Positions 50,948 through 60,594 are shown, counted from the first letter of the stretch. The stretch is DNA of 64,000 nucleotides from Acinetobacter higginsii (GCF_000369525.1 NZ_KB850070.1:1-64000), one strand, 5' to 3'. Program-made: numbers and translations. Notes: generated by a model not told the origin, from the sequence alone.

Positions 50948-52387
50948 TTAAGCAAGGCCACCGAGCAAGATGTACTTAATGTTTTGATACTCGTCTAAGC
51001 CATATTTCGACCCTTCACGACCAAAACCGGACTCTTTCACGCCACCAAAAGGTGCTACTGCCGTCGAAATAATACCCTCATTGATTCCCACCATTCCGAC
51101 TTGCAATTGATCTGCAACCCACCACGTTCTCTTTAGATCTTTGGTATAGAAATATGCAGACAGCCCATATTGGGTGTTGTTTGCCAGTGCAATCGCTTCC
51201 TGATCCGAAGCGAAGGAAAAACATGCTGCGACAGGCCCAAAGGTTTCCTCATGCGCGACTAGCATTTTGTCATTGGCATGCTTAATGATCGTAGGTTCAT
51301 AAAAGAGCCCACCCAACTGATGCGCTTTACCACCCGTCACAATTGAACCACCCTTTGCTAAGGCATCATCAATGTGACGCTGCACTTTTGCCATCGCAGC
51401 CTGATTAATTAATGGCCCTTGCGTTACACCCTCTACAAAACCATGACCAACTTTGAGTTTCTGAACCTCTGCCGTGAGAAGTTCAACAAATGATTCATAG
51501 ACCTTTTCATGAATATAAAATCGGTTGACACAAACACAGGTCTGCCCAGTATTTCTATATTTTGATGCCATTGCACCCTCAACCGCCGCCTCTAAATCAG
51601 CATCTTCGAACACAATAAAAGGGGCATTTCCACCAAGTTCAAATGAGGTTTTCTTTAAAGTATCCGCAGCTTGACGCATTAATAATTTGCCCGTCACAGT
51701 AGACCCCGTAAAACTGATTTTTTTCACTTTCTCTGAGTGCTGTAAAGTTGCGCCAATCTCCTGCGCATTCCCAGAAACAACATTAAATACCCCTGCAGGC
51801 ACACCCGCTTGCTCTGCCAGAACTGCAAGTGCAAAAGCTGACAGAGGTGTTTCTTCCGAAGGTTTTAAAATCATAGTGCAGCCCGCAGCCAAGGCTGGGG
51901 CAACTTTACGTGTCACCATTGCTAATGGAAAATTCCAAGGGGTAATCGCGGCAACGACACCAACAGGCTCCTTGGTGACCATGATTTTTGTTTGCGCTTT
52001 AAATGTAGGGATAATATCGCCGTAGTTACGTTTCGCTTCCTCAGCAAACCACTCAAAGAAACTGGCAGCATAGACCACCTCACCTAAAGCCTCAGCTAAA
52101 GGCTTACCTTGTTCCTCCACAAGAATCTCTGCCAATTGCTGCCGATACTCCAGCATCAATTCACCCCAGCGTTTCAAGACTTGTGTTCGCTCAGCGGCAA
52201 GTGTTTTTTTCCATGTTTCTAAAGCATGATCAGCTGCCACAATTGCATGTTCTGTTTCTTCAGCACCGCATTTTAGAACCTGACTCACTTCTTGCGCATT
52301 TGCTGGATTAAAAACAGGATAAGTATTGGCTTGACCTGCCAACCACTGACCATTGATAAAACTGGTATTTTTCTTTAAATTTAACAT
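50948..52387 (-). CDS. Succinate-semialdehyde-type aldehyde dehydrogenase
   Basis: NAD(P)-dependent aldehyde oxidation to acid. 479 residues. The catalytic residues are E250 in FELGGN and C284 in NTGQTCVC, and the Rossmann FTGSTVTGK is intact. The Cys pair CVC around the catalytic Cys is typical of GabD. The true substrate is probably the aldehyde made by the neighbouring enzymes rather than succinate semialdehyde itself. The start is four bases after the aldo/keto reductase stop, with GGGGTG upstream. Confidence 0.9.
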   Translation of the reverse strand: MLNLKKNTSFINGQWLAGQANTYPVFNPANAQEVSQVLKCGAEETEHAIVAADHALETWKKTLAAERTQVLKRWGELMLEYRQQLAEILVEEQGKPLAEALGEVVYAASFFEWFAEEAKRNYGDIIPTFKAQTKIMVTKEPVGVVAAITPWNFPLAMVTRKVAPALAAGCTMILKPSEETPLSAFALAVLAEQAGVPAGVFNVVSGNAQEIGATLQHSEKVKKISFTGSTVTGKLLMRQAADTLKKTSFELGGNAPFIVFEDADLEAAVEGAMASKYRNTGQTCVCVNRFYIHEKVYESFVELLTAEVQKLKVGHGFVEGVTQGPLINQAAMAKVQRHIDDALAKGGSIVTGGKAHQLGGLFYEPTIIKHANDKMLVAHEETFGPVAACFSFASDQEAIALANNTQYGLSAYFYTKDLKRTWWVADQLQVGMVGINEGIISTAVAPFGGVKESGFGREGSKYGLDEYQNIKYILLGGLA

Positions 52388-52391
52388 CTTA

Positions 52392-53420
52392 TTACACCCC
52401 TACATCTACAAAACAGCCTTTAGCCTCACGAGCAATGCGCGAAATACGCTTCTCACTGGTATAATCATTAATCAGATCGCAAGGGGTATAATTACGATCA
52501 ATTTCATATAATTCATCGTCGTTGAATTGGGTCTCTAGGGCTTGAATTGCAGTTTTAAATTGATCTACATTATCAGCGCCGACCAACATACTGTGAATGC
52601 CAGGGCGCTGCAGTACCCAAGCCTGTGCAACCTGTGCCATTGTTAAATTTTTATTTTGGGCCACTTTGTTCACCGATTTTACAATTTCAAAACTCACAGC
52701 GTCGTTATACATCTGCTGGGTAAAGAAATCGGTGGTATTTCGGGTTGAACTCATTTCACCACTTAAAATGCCACGGGCTAATGGGCTGAATACTGAAACG
52801 CCAATCCCTTGATCAATACAGAAAGGAATCATTTCCCGTTCTTCTTCCCGATAAGCACAGTTCAGTTGCAACTGCATATTGATTGGTTTGACAAAACCAT
52901 TGCGCTCACATGAGATTAAGATTTTTGCCAACTGCCCAACGGTCATGGTAGACACACCAAAATAACGTGCTTTTCCAGACTTGATAATTTCATTCATGGC
53001 AGCAAGCGTTTCATCTACTGGGCTATCGACATCAAAAAAGTGCAGCATATAAATGTCGACATAATCCGTACCAATGCGTTTTAAAGATTGATCGATACTA
53101 CTGAGGATATTCTTTCTAGAATGTCCTGTTTGATTGATGCCTCCACCTGTTCCATAGCCAACTTTTGTGGTGATGACCACCTCATCACGATTGACCAGTT
53201 TATGAATAATTCCACCAACAACTTCTTCGCCTTTTCCTGCCGAATAAAAATCAGCAAGATCAATAAAATTGACCCCTGAATCCAGTGCATATTTAATAAT
53301 TGGAGCACTTTGCTCAGCATTAAAAATCCAGGGTTTCCAAGAAGATGAACCCATATTCATGGTGCCTAAACATAGGCGCGAAACTTTTAAACCTGAATTT
53401 CCTAAATTGATATATTCCAT
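52392..53420 (-). CDS. Aldo/keto reductase
   Basis: A soluble NADPH-linked reductase of 342 residues with the complete tetrad D54, Y59, K86, H127 (LADFYSAG, TTKVG, YMLHFFD). The (beta/alpha)8 pattern and the SPLARGILSG segment match the YajO/Tas or L-glyceraldehyde-3-phosphate reductase branch. A C-terminal extension (CFVDVGV) is short. It is 11 bp after fae, and the dehydrogenase follows directly, so the three are one transcript. Confidence 0.9.
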   Translation of the reverse strand: MEYINLGNSGLKVSRLCLGTMNMGSSSWKPWIFNAEQSAPIIKYALDSGVNFIDLADFYSAGKGEEVVGGIIHKLVNRDEVVITTKVGYGTGGGINQTGHSRKNILSSIDQSLKRIGTDYVDIYMLHFFDVDSPVDETLAAMNEIIKSGKARYFGVSTMTVGQLAKILISCERNGFVKPINMQLQLNCAYREEEREMIPFCIDQGIGVSVFSPLARGILSGEMSSTRNTTDFFTQQMYNDAVSFEIVKSVNKVAQNKNLTMAQVAQAWVLQRPGIHSMLVGADNVDQFKTAIQALETQFNDDELYEIDRNYTPCDLINDYTSEKRISRIAREAKGCFVDVGV

Positions 53421-53431
53421 GGTCTTCAACC

Positions 53432-53947
53432 TTAGTGTTTAGGGGTATAAAATGGATTTTTGATTTGTTTGAGTGCGACTAAATCATTCTTTAGCGGTAA
53501 ATAATTCAATGCTGCATGAATTGCCCGAACACAAGCGTTGTAATTATTGTGATACACCTCATCCAAATCATTACAACTCGGATTAACCCAATTCGCGGTG
53601 ACAATGGCCCACTCATTTTCAGCCTCAGGAGGAAATATCCCAGACGAGAGTGCTTCATTGATGGCCTTAGCAATACCCGCTTGTGATGCCCCCCAAGTCG
53701 CATTTGCATGCAAATCCCCTTGAATTTCCGCTTTATTGACATACAAAGTCATTGGTTTCACGGGGATATTGGGTTGAGCAATCACCATAAATGGACAATG
53801 ACCTTGAGATGGTGAAGACAGACTATTTGCAAAAGCCTGTCCGACAGGACCACCACGTGGACCAATTAAAATATTGATATGTGATGCATTGACCCCCTCA
53901 CCTTCAAATCCCTCGCCGATATAAACTGCAGCAGTTAAATTATCCAT
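53432..53947 (-). CDS. Formaldehyde-activating enzyme (Fae) homologue
   Basis: A protein of 171 residues matching the Fae family along its length. Visible are GEGFEGEGVNASHINILIGPRGGPVGQAF, PNIPVKPMTLYVNKAEI, the AQxG-like ASQAGIAKAINEALSSGIFPPEAENEW, and the C-terminal NYNACVRAIHAAL. True Fae condenses formaldehyde with tetrahydromethanopterin. The key histidine is kept (H23), but the nearby acidic residue of the HID motif is Asn here. No other methanopterin gene is in the window and the genus is not known to make that cofactor, so a different aldehyde or lyase reaction is likely. It is first in its operon, with AAGGA before the ATG. Confidence 0.82.
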   Translation of the reverse strand: MDNLTAAVYIGEGFEGEGVNASHINILIGPRGGPVGQAFANSLSSPSQGHCPFMVIAQPNIPVKPMTLYVNKAEIQGDLHANATWGASQAGIAKAINEALSSGIFPPEAENEWAIVTANWVNPSCNDLDEVYHNNYNACVRAIHAALNYLPLKNDLVALKQIKNPFYTPKH

Positions 53948-54014
53948 GTACTTTCCTTGATCGAATAAACTGCTATTACCATCCCTCGTTTTAAATAAAA
54001 ATAAAATGCAAATT

Positions 54015-54081
54015 AATTCACAACACTATTAAAAAATCTAATATTAAAAAAACTCACACTGCTGTGAATTAAATTCATAGC
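54015..54081. promoter_or_regulatory. Candidate LysR-type control region between fae and the porin
   Basis: An AT-rich divergent promoter region. GCTGTGAATT-A-AATTCATAGC (54061-54081) is a near-perfect dyad. TCACACTGCTGTGA (54054-54067) overlaps it, and a further AATTCACA half-site is at 54015-54022. The clustered half-sites suit a LysR tetramer controlling both directions. Confidence 0.5.
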
Positions 54082-54175
54082 AATTGTTAAATTTTCATTA
54101 TAAATAAAACCTCAAATATGTTTTATTAACCAAAAACAAGGAAATTAAAATTAAATTTATTTTCAAGGATGAAAA

Positions 54176-55351
54176 ATGTTAAAAATAAAATCAGCACCAA
54201 TTAAAACTCTACTTTTCATAGGTAGTTTAGTAATAAGTCAAACCATTTATTCTGGAATAAAAATTGGCGAACCAACTTCAAGTTTAGGTCAATTAAATGT
54301 GGGTGGTGCAATCCGAGGTAAATATGTCTATGACCATGACGCCAACCCGAGTAGTAGTAAATTTTCTTTTAGTGATGCGATCTTAGCGCTCAACTATGAG
54401 TCTGCAACGCTTATTGGCGGGCTAGATTACCGTCTATATGAATATTATGGTCATATCGGTGATGCAAGCTGGTTAACAGATGCTTGGCTTGGCTATAAAA
54501 TCAATCCAAACAATAAAATCATTGCAGGTTTAAACCCAGTCCCATTTGGATTAGATCGTTATTGGGGAAATACCTTTTTTCTTGGCATTGCCAATGTGAT
54601 GGGTCTTGAAGATGTACACAATATTGGGATTAACTATCAATTCAAAACTGATAAAAATCAATTATCTTTAGCTTTCTATCCAATTGATGGTGGCAATTTT
54701 AGAGGGCATTCAAAAGATGCACGGCACTTCAGTATTAATATGGTCAATGCCGATGATTATGTTGAGAATGGAACCAATACCCAAGAAAAAAACATGATCA
54801 TTGCCCGTTATGCATACTCTTCAAACTATGCTGACCTCAACTATCAACTTGGTACATCGGTCTGGTACTCAGACATCGAAAACAAAAATTATTCCAGCAC
54901 AGGATCACGTCAAGTATGGTCTATTTTTGCTGATTTTAATTATCAAAGTTGGAATAGCAAATTATTATTTGGTCATCAAGACATTGATAATAAAGACCGC
55001 TTGAGTCCTGATCATATTAGCTTGGGCGGATTTGACTATTCTTATAATTCAGCAACGCAAGGAGACTTTTTTTCAACTGAGTTTAGCTACTTAATTCCAT
55101 ATCATTTTGAATATGCACAATCCATTCGCCCTTATCTCAATATCAGTGGTTATATCAATAAAAAGCATAGCAATACTGATAGTTATAGAGTTATTCCAGG
55201 TATTGCATTTAAAATTAAAGACCTTACCATTCAAGCAGAGCATTTAATCGGAAAGTATGATCCCTACCTTGGTGATCAAAATGGTTTAGCACAAGGATCA
55301 AATAATAACTGGAATCAAAAAACATATATTTCACTTGCTTATTATTTTTAA
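54176..55351 (+). CDS. Outer-membrane porin
   Basis: A protein of 391 residues. The signal peptide (MLKIKSAPIKTLLFIGSLVISQTIYS) is followed by alternating beta strands and a C-terminal aromatic strand (QKTYISLAYYF), the outer-membrane insertion signal. It has many Tyr/Asn/Asp-rich turns. The substrate is unknown; the divergent catabolic operon suggests it admits that pathway's substrate. Base composition is more AT-rich than the housekeeping genes nearby. AAGGA before the ATG. The LysR gene follows at 187 bp. Confidence 0.85.
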   Translation: MLKIKSAPIKTLLFIGSLVISQTIYSGIKIGEPTSSLGQLNVGGAIRGKYVYDHDANPSSSKFSFSDAILALNYESATLIGGLDYRLYEYYGHIGDASWLTDAWLGYKINPNNKIIAGLNPVPFGLDRYWGNTFFLGIANVMGLEDVHNIGINYQFKTDKNQLSLAFYPIDGGNFRGHSKDARHFSINMVNADDYVENGTNTQEKNMIIARYAYSSNYADLNYQLGTSVWYSDIENKNYSSTGSRQVWSIFADFNYQSWNSKLLFGHQDIDNKDRLSPDHISLGGFDYSYNSATQGDFFSTEFSYLIPYHFEYAQSIRPYLNISGYINKKHSNTDSYRVIPGIAFKIKDLTIQAEHLIGKYDPYLGDQNGLAQGSNNNWNQKTYISLAYYF

Positions 55352-55537
55352 CCAACCGATAGAATACTCCTTATTTAAATTATAAAAATTATTTTTATAG
55401 TTAAAGCACATCATCCAAAATATACGCTATGCTAGACTTAGTACAATGGATTGTGATGAAGATTAACCATTAAATCAGGAAACATGGCTTTAATCTTCAT
55501 CTTATAAATATCAAGGATATGATAAAAGGACGTATGG

Positions 55538-56422
55538 ATGCGACAATTACCTCCCATGAACGCTTTACGCATCTTTGAAGAGGTGGTTAAGCATTTAAAT
55601 TTCTCTCATGCAGCACAATCTCTCTGTCTGACGCATGGGGCTGTCAGCAGACAAATCAAATTACTAGAAGAATATTTAGGCGTTCAGCTTTTTCTGAGAT
55701 CACCCAAAGGAATCGAACTCACCTCTCATGGTCTCGAGTTCGCAAATGATATGCAAATTGTGTTTGATCAAATTGAAGCATCCACACTCAAATTTAGAGC
55801 AAAAAACATCCGCACAAAACTCAATATTGAGGCCCCACCAACATGGTGTAATCGAATTCTCTCCCCAAATTTAAAAAACTTTTTGCTTACCAACAAAGAC
55901 TATTCATTTACAGTGAACTATACTCAAGATGCTGAAAACACTGAAGTTGCTGTAGATACGGATATTCGTATTCGATTTGGCCTCTCACCGGCCCACCATT
56001 GTCAAAGCAGCTTATTATTAAAAGAAGACTATGTAATGGTCGCCAGCCCACAACTATTTAAAGATGAACTTGCTCCCAATCTTCAAGACTATCCTCTTAT
56101 CCATGTGTTATATAACCGTAAAAGACTAGATACATGGCAAATCTGGTTAAAACAAAACCATTATATAGATTTAAGCGATTCACATTGTGCAATCGAATTT
56201 TCAACAACAGAACAAGTGATTCAAGCTGCTGTTGCTGGTTATGGTATTGCGATTATCGATAAACCTATGATTCGGAATGAACTCAATATAGGTACTCTAA
56301 AAACGATGATAGATACGGATATCCAAAGCAAGTATGGTTATTGGATCGATATTCCCTTTAACAAAGCGACTCTTCCAAAAGTTCAAACCTTCAAATTTTG
56401 GTTGGAAACCTTATTAACCTAA
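55538..56422 (+). CDS. LysR-family transcriptional regulator
   Basis: An activator of 294 residues. The N-terminal helix-turn-helix (NALRIFEEVVKHLNFSHAAQSLCLTHGAVSRQIKLLEEYLGVQLFLR) is of the GcvA type, and the effector domain follows. It is the likely regulator of the porin and of the divergent fae operon, and its ligand is probably a pathway intermediate. No strong terminator separates it from the porin gene, so partial read-through is possible. Confidence 0.9.
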   Translation: MRQLPPMNALRIFEEVVKHLNFSHAAQSLCLTHGAVSRQIKLLEEYLGVQLFLRSPKGIELTSHGLEFANDMQIVFDQIEASTLKFRAKNIRTKLNIEAPPTWCNRILSPNLKNFLLTNKDYSFTVNYTQDAENTEVAVDTDIRIRFGLSPAHHCQSSLLLKEDYVMVASPQLFKDELAPNLQDYPLIHVLYNRKRLDTWQIWLKQNHYIDLSDSHCAIEFSTTEQVIQAAVAGYGIAIIDKPMIRNELNIGTLKTMIDTDIQSKYGYWIDIPFNKATLPKVQTFKFWLETLLT

Positions 56423-56607
56423 TCTCTTTGCTGGGCATGTTAGCAAGGCTTATTCAGTATCTTGTTTCAATCTATGAACGTATAGATGTCCTTTTTGTGT
56501 CGCTAGAGACACTAAAACAGCTTTAGTATTATTTTACATTTAAAGTTGCCAAACTCACTTCATGTTACACTGCTCTGAAATTCAACGTTATTCTCTTTAC
56601 TAAGTTT

Positions 56608-57543
56608 ATGAGTCAAAATCAGTCTTATATCCCTGGCGAATTTCAATGGAAATTTCTATTACCCAAATACTGGAAAATTTGGATCGCCATTCTATTTCTT
56701 ATGCTATTGGTCATTCTCCCATGGGCTATTCAATGGCGCTTGGCACATGGTTTGGCCGCTTTATGCTGGCGTGTGCTCAAATCACGCCGTAAAACCACAC
56801 TTCAGAATTTAGAGTTGTGTTTTCCAGAGTGGTCACCTGCCGAGGTTGAAACGCAAGCCAAACAAGTTTTTGTGGATATGATGCTTGGTGTATTTGAAAC
56901 CCTCAATGCTTGGTACTGCCCCAAATGGTTTAAAGGCCGCCATAGTATTGAAGGCTTAGAACATATCACCGATGCAAAAGCACAAGGTAAAGGCGTGTTA
57001 TTACTCGGCACCCACAGCACCTTATTAGATGCAGGCGGTTATATCTGTTCTCAATATTTTGAACCCGATGTGGTGTATCGCCCACAAAACAATCCGCTGT
57101 TGGATATGCTGATTTATCGCTGTCGTGCCACCATTTATCAACATCAAATCGATCACGATGATATGCGTGGTTTGATCCGTCGACTCAAAGATGGTGGTGC
57201 AATCTGGTATAGTCCTGATCAAGATTTTGGTTTAAAACAAGGCGTGATGGCTCCTTTCTTTGGTGTTCCAGCGGCAACCGTGACTGCTCATCGTCGTTTA
57301 CTCAAAATTTCGAAAGCGGTTGCAATCCCATTGTATTTCTATCGTTATGGCGATGTTCGCAATCCACAATATAAAGTACTGATTGAGCCTGTTGTGGACA
57401 ATATGCCAAGTGAAAATGAAGTCGATGATGCGATTCGAGTGAATAAAATTATTGAAGCTCAACTTCGTATCGCACCTACGCAATGGATGTGGTTCCACCG
57501 TCGTTTTAAAACCCGTGCCGAAGGTTTCGACAAAATCTATTAA
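56608..57543 (+). CDS. lpxL: Lipid A lauroyl/myristoyl acyltransferase (LpxL/LpxM family)
   Basis: Inner-membrane enzyme that adds a secondary acyl chain to Kdo-lipid IV-A or its precursor. 311 residues with one N-terminal membrane helix (about 25-41). The HX4D motif is H136-STLL-D141, and the WYSPDQDFG and APFFGVPAAT motifs match LpxL more than LpxM. Whether it is the LpxL or LpxM homologue needs a tree. Followed by a terminator. Confidence 0.85.
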   Translation: MSQNQSYIPGEFQWKFLLPKYWKIWIAILFLMLLVILPWAIQWRLAHGLAALCWRVLKSRRKTTLQNLELCFPEWSPAEVETQAKQVFVDMMLGVFETLNAWYCPKWFKGRHSIEGLEHITDAKAQGKGVLLLGTHSTLLDAGGYICSQYFEPDVVYRPQNNPLLDMLIYRCRATIYQHQIDHDDMRGLIRRLKDGGAIWYSPDQDFGLKQGVMAPFFGVPAATVTAHRRLLKISKAVAIPLYFYRYGDVRNPQYKVLIEPVVDNMPSENEVDDAIRVNKIIEAQLRIAPTQWMWFHRRFKTRAEGFDKIY

Positions 57544-57550
57544 GCTAAAA

Positions 57551-57583
57551 AAGCCGCCTCATGAATCAATGAAGCGGCTTATT
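57551..57583 (+). terminator. Terminator of the acyltransferase gene
   Basis: AAGCCGC, 16-base loop, GCGGCTT then ATT; a modest T run. Confidence 0.6.
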
Positions 57584-57602
57584 ACTCAAACAATAACCAC
57601 AA

Positions 57603-59168
57603 TTAATTCGGGAAAATCACACCAGTACTCAAATCAAAATAAGTTGGGGTGTTGCTATACACCGAACCCAATTTAACATTAATGAACCAACCCAAGTTAC
57701 CTTGATCTTGTAAACGGTTTTGAATTTCGCTCGGTAAATCCAATTTATAAATCGCATCTTCTTTAAAGACTTTAGATTCAATATTGGCTGTGCTTTCACT
57801 ATCACGTTCAAATAAATAACCCTTGGTATTAAAGAACCCAATCGCATTGTCTTTATCAATTAAGTGATAACCTTCAGCCGCTTGTTGTTTCAGTAATAAA
57901 TCAAGCTTGGTTGGATTGTCATCATAGAATCCAGCTTCTGTTTTTGGCATTTCAAAATAACGATAGCTATAGGTTCCATTATGGGTGCTGCTATTTACAC
58001 AAGTTGGGATGTAATACATGTCATCCTTAGTGCCATTGGTTGTGAAGTCTTCACCCGCAAAGATTAATTTACAACCTTGTGCGCCGAGCTCATTGAATGC
58101 AGCGAGAATACTTGCTCTGGTTTTATTGGTTAAGAAACGATTGTCATAAGTATAGGTTGCGGGTTTCTTATCATTTTTCACAAATAAATATTTATAAGTA
58201 TTGCTTGGATCCTCTCTCAAGAACGACTTATAAATAAAGCCAGACTGACCTTGTTTTTTCATTTCAGCTAATTTGAGCACATATCTATTTGCAATCACAT
58301 TGGTGGTGATGTCAGCAATTTTATAGCTATAGGTATCAGTTGAAGCATTGTTTTTGACATATAAGTTTTTAGGTTCAGGGAAATCGCTATTGGCTTTTTT
58401 TACATCCAAAGACGTAGCTGCTAAGGCAAAACCTTGACCACCCTGCTCATTGGCTTGTGCCAAGAAATTATCCCAAGATGGCTGGTTATCCAAAATACGA
58501 TAACTTGCAGTCGCATTCTTCACTGTCGGTTTTAATAAGCTATAACCTTCGACATTGGTACGGGTATAACAAGTGACAACTTTAGATGGATCGACTGAAT
58601 CCATATAAGTTTGAATATCCTTGATATTTGCAGTTTCACTCACTGCACACATGCCGTCACCTTTAAAGGCATAAGCTGAAGCAATTCCATTTGGTCGATA
58701 GCGATCACTATATTTCACTCGGTTTGCCGTGGTTGTACCGCTGGTTTCAGTCGCTGCAATCTCGCTAATCAGTGCATCATCTGATGCAACATCGTAAGTT
58801 TTAATGACTGCACCAGTACAATCCTCTTTTTCAAATTGACGGGTTTCCGTCGTAAAGCGAACACTATTATCGGAGGTCTTATGTACTGTTAAATTGGTTC
58901 GTGCTCCCTTATGACAGAATCCACCCAACCATGAACCCACAAAACGATCAGCCACGACTGGAGTTGGTGTAGGAGTCGGGGTGGGCGTTGGAGTGGGTGT
59001 AGGTGTTGGAGTCGGGGTAGGTGTTGGGGTCGGTGTAGGTGTAGGCGTTGGAGTCGGGGTAGGTGTTGGTGTTGGGGTCGGTGTTGAATCTGAATCATTA
59101 TCAGATCCACAGCCCACCAAGATTGCGCAAGTTACGCTAAGTGCTAGTTGAGTCCATATATTTTTCAT
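57603..59168 (-). CDS. Lipoprotein with a Thr-Pro linker and five DUF4177-like repeats
   Basis: A protein of 521 residues. The signal peptide ends in the lipobox LVGC (C20). Residues 29-70 are 21 Thr-Pro repeats, a rigid spacer. Residues 71-220 form a disulfide-capable domain (several Cys). Then about five units of 55-65 residues follow, each with YxYxx, a helix of the type LNExGx[13 protein letters not shown], and a YLFxxx strand: roughly 222-272, 280-331, 338-390, 400-455 and 473-513. The helix-plus-strand pattern resembles DUF4177. It is probably a surface or periplasmic adhesion or binding protein; function is unknown. Confidence 0.8.
   Translation of the reverse strand: MKNIWTQLALSVTCAILVGCGSDNDSDSTPTPTPTPTPTPTPTPTPTPTPTPTPTPTPTPTPTPTPTPTPVVADRFVGSWLGGFCHKGARTNLTVHKTSDNSVRFTTETRQFEKEDCTGAVIKTYDVASDDALISEIAATETSGTTTANRVKYSDRYRPNGIASAYAFKGDGMCAVSETANIKDIQTYMDSVDPSKVVTCYTRTNVEGYSLLKPTVKNATASYRILDNQPSWDNFLAQANEQGGQGFALAATSLDVKKANSDFPEPKNLYVKNNASTDTYSYKIADITTNVIANRYVLKLAEMKKQGQSGFIYKSFLREDPSNTYKYLFVKNDKKPATYTYDNRFLTNKTRASILAAFNELGAQGCKLIFAGEDFTTNGTKDDMYYIPTCVNSSTHNGTYSYRYFEMPKTEAGFYDDNPTKLDLLLKQQAAEGYHLIDKDNAIGFFNTKGYLFERDSESTANIESKVFKEDAIYKLDLPSEIQNRLQDQGNLGWFINVKLGSVYSNTPTYFDLSTGVIFPN
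58959..59084 (-). repeat. Thr-Pro coding tandem repeat
   Basis: 126 bp encoding 21 consecutive Thr-Pro pairs. The six-base unit varies mainly at third codon positions, so it is a degenerate microsatellite rather than a perfect one. Length change in multiples of six keeps the frame. Confidence 0.9.
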
Positions 59169-59303
59169 TGCATCACCCTCTGTGTGATTTTTTCACATAT
59201 TTGTGTATGTGAAAATTTAACACTTTTATTCTTGAGTGCAAATATGTTTATGCGTAAATTAATAACGAAAGGTAAAATCATTTTTTATTGATGGTTGGAA
59301 GGT

Positions 59304-60545
59304 ATGGATGCTCAAGAAAACTTAGCAAGACAATTCAATGCTTTACCGAAAGAATGGCAGGCATGGTTAGAGGAAAATTTAGAGCGTGGTTGTGCGCCAA
59401 TTGATTTAGCCAATATTCTGTTGCGTGAAGGTTTAATTGACCTGAATAAAGATTTTTCTGCTCCGATATACACTGAAGAGCAGCACTACCGAGAACTTGA
59501 ACAGGCAGCAGCTGCAGAACAAACCCAACTCAGCAGTACATTTACACCAGAGCAAAAAAAATGGTTGGCTCAGATGCTACTGGATGGTTTAAGCAAAGCT
59601 GAGATTTATCAGTCATTGATGAAGCAAGGATTTAATGAAAATGATATTGCATTCGAATGGGTACAGTTAAAGCAGCATCCTTATTTTCAAATCGCCGAAG
59701 AGCAGCACTTCCTACTCAAAAAACGTAATTGGCTGCTGCATACTTTAGATCGTTTTGCCCGTTTAAATCCTGAATATCAGCTTATTAAACGAATTTCAAA
59801 ACCTGATTTTGCAGATTTTATCCAACAGTATTACAGCCGAAACTTACCGGTAATTTTGACTGATGCTATCCAGCATTGGCCTGCTTTACACAAATGGTCA
59901 CCACAATATTTCAAACAGGCTGTCGGTACACAAGAAATTGAAGTTCAGTTCAATCGTGAACAAGATCCTTTATTTGAACGTAACTCGATTCAACATAAAA
60001 CCAAAATGCGGATGAGTGATTTTGTTGATTTAATCGAACAAACCCCACATTCCAATAATTTTTATATGACAGCGAACAATGCCAAAGCTAGCCAATCTAG
60101 TCTGGCTGCATTGTTTCAAGATATTGATCATTTTCATGGCTATACGGACCACGCCCAAGTCTATGATCGTAGCTTCATCTGGTTTGGCCCTAAAGGTGCC
60201 TTTACCCCCTTACACCATGATTTGACCAATAACTTTTTAGTACAAATTTATGGACGGAAAAAAGTCACCCTGATTCCTGCAATGCAAACACCACACCTCT
60301 ATAATGATGTCGCCGTATTTAGTAGAATTGCCGATCCTCATCGTCCTGATATAGTGAAATCATTTCCAGATTTTGCCCATAGCAGCAAAATCGAATGTAT
60401 CCTGAATGAGGGCGAGGCCTTATTCATTCCGCTAGGTTGGTGGCATTGTGTCGAAAGTTTAGACATTTCTATGAGTGTTTCCTTTACTCATTTCAATATC
60501 GACAATGCGGGCGCTGAATCCTTTCCTTCACTAAGCGGGCATTAA
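59304..60545 (+). CDS. JmjC-like cupin protein (putative 2-oxoglutarate hydroxylase)
   Basis: A protein of 413 residues. The C-terminal cupin domain (about 160-400) has the Fe(II) triad H304-x-D306 (TPLHHDLTNNF) and H381 (GWWHCVES), and the lysine-containing RKKVTLIPA strand of factor-inhibiting-HIF-like enzymes. The N-terminus has two related helical motifs (about 15-47 and 83-115, W..WL..x..G....I...L...G) that look duplicated. It may hydroxylate a protein side chain. The start is uncertain, since GGAAGG lies too close to the ATG. Confidence 0.82.
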   Translation: MDAQENLARQFNALPKEWQAWLEENLERGCAPIDLANILLREGLIDLNKDFSAPIYTEEQHYRELEQAAAAEQTQLSSTFTPEQKKWLAQMLLDGLSKAEIYQSLMKQGFNENDIAFEWVQLKQHPYFQIAEEQHFLLKKRNWLLHTLDRFARLNPEYQLIKRISKPDFADFIQQYYSRNLPVILTDAIQHWPALHKWSPQYFKQAVGTQEIEVQFNREQDPLFERNSIQHKTKMRMSDFVDLIEQTPHSNNFYMTANNAKASQSSLAALFQDIDHFHGYTDHAQVYDRSFIWFGPKGAFTPLHHDLTNNFLVQIYGRKKVTLIPAMQTPHLYNDVAVFSRIADPHRPDIVKSFPDFAHSSKIECILNEGEALFIPLGWWHCVESLDISMSVSFTHFNIDNAGAESFPSLSGH

Positions 60546-60594
60546 AAATTGTGTCAGCCAATGACTTAACCGAATCCGTTCTTAAGGTGTTCTA

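Noticed and set aside
53432..53947. Methylotrophy locus
   Set aside because: Apart from the Fae homologue no methanol, methylamine or methanopterin gene is present, so methylotrophy is not supported.
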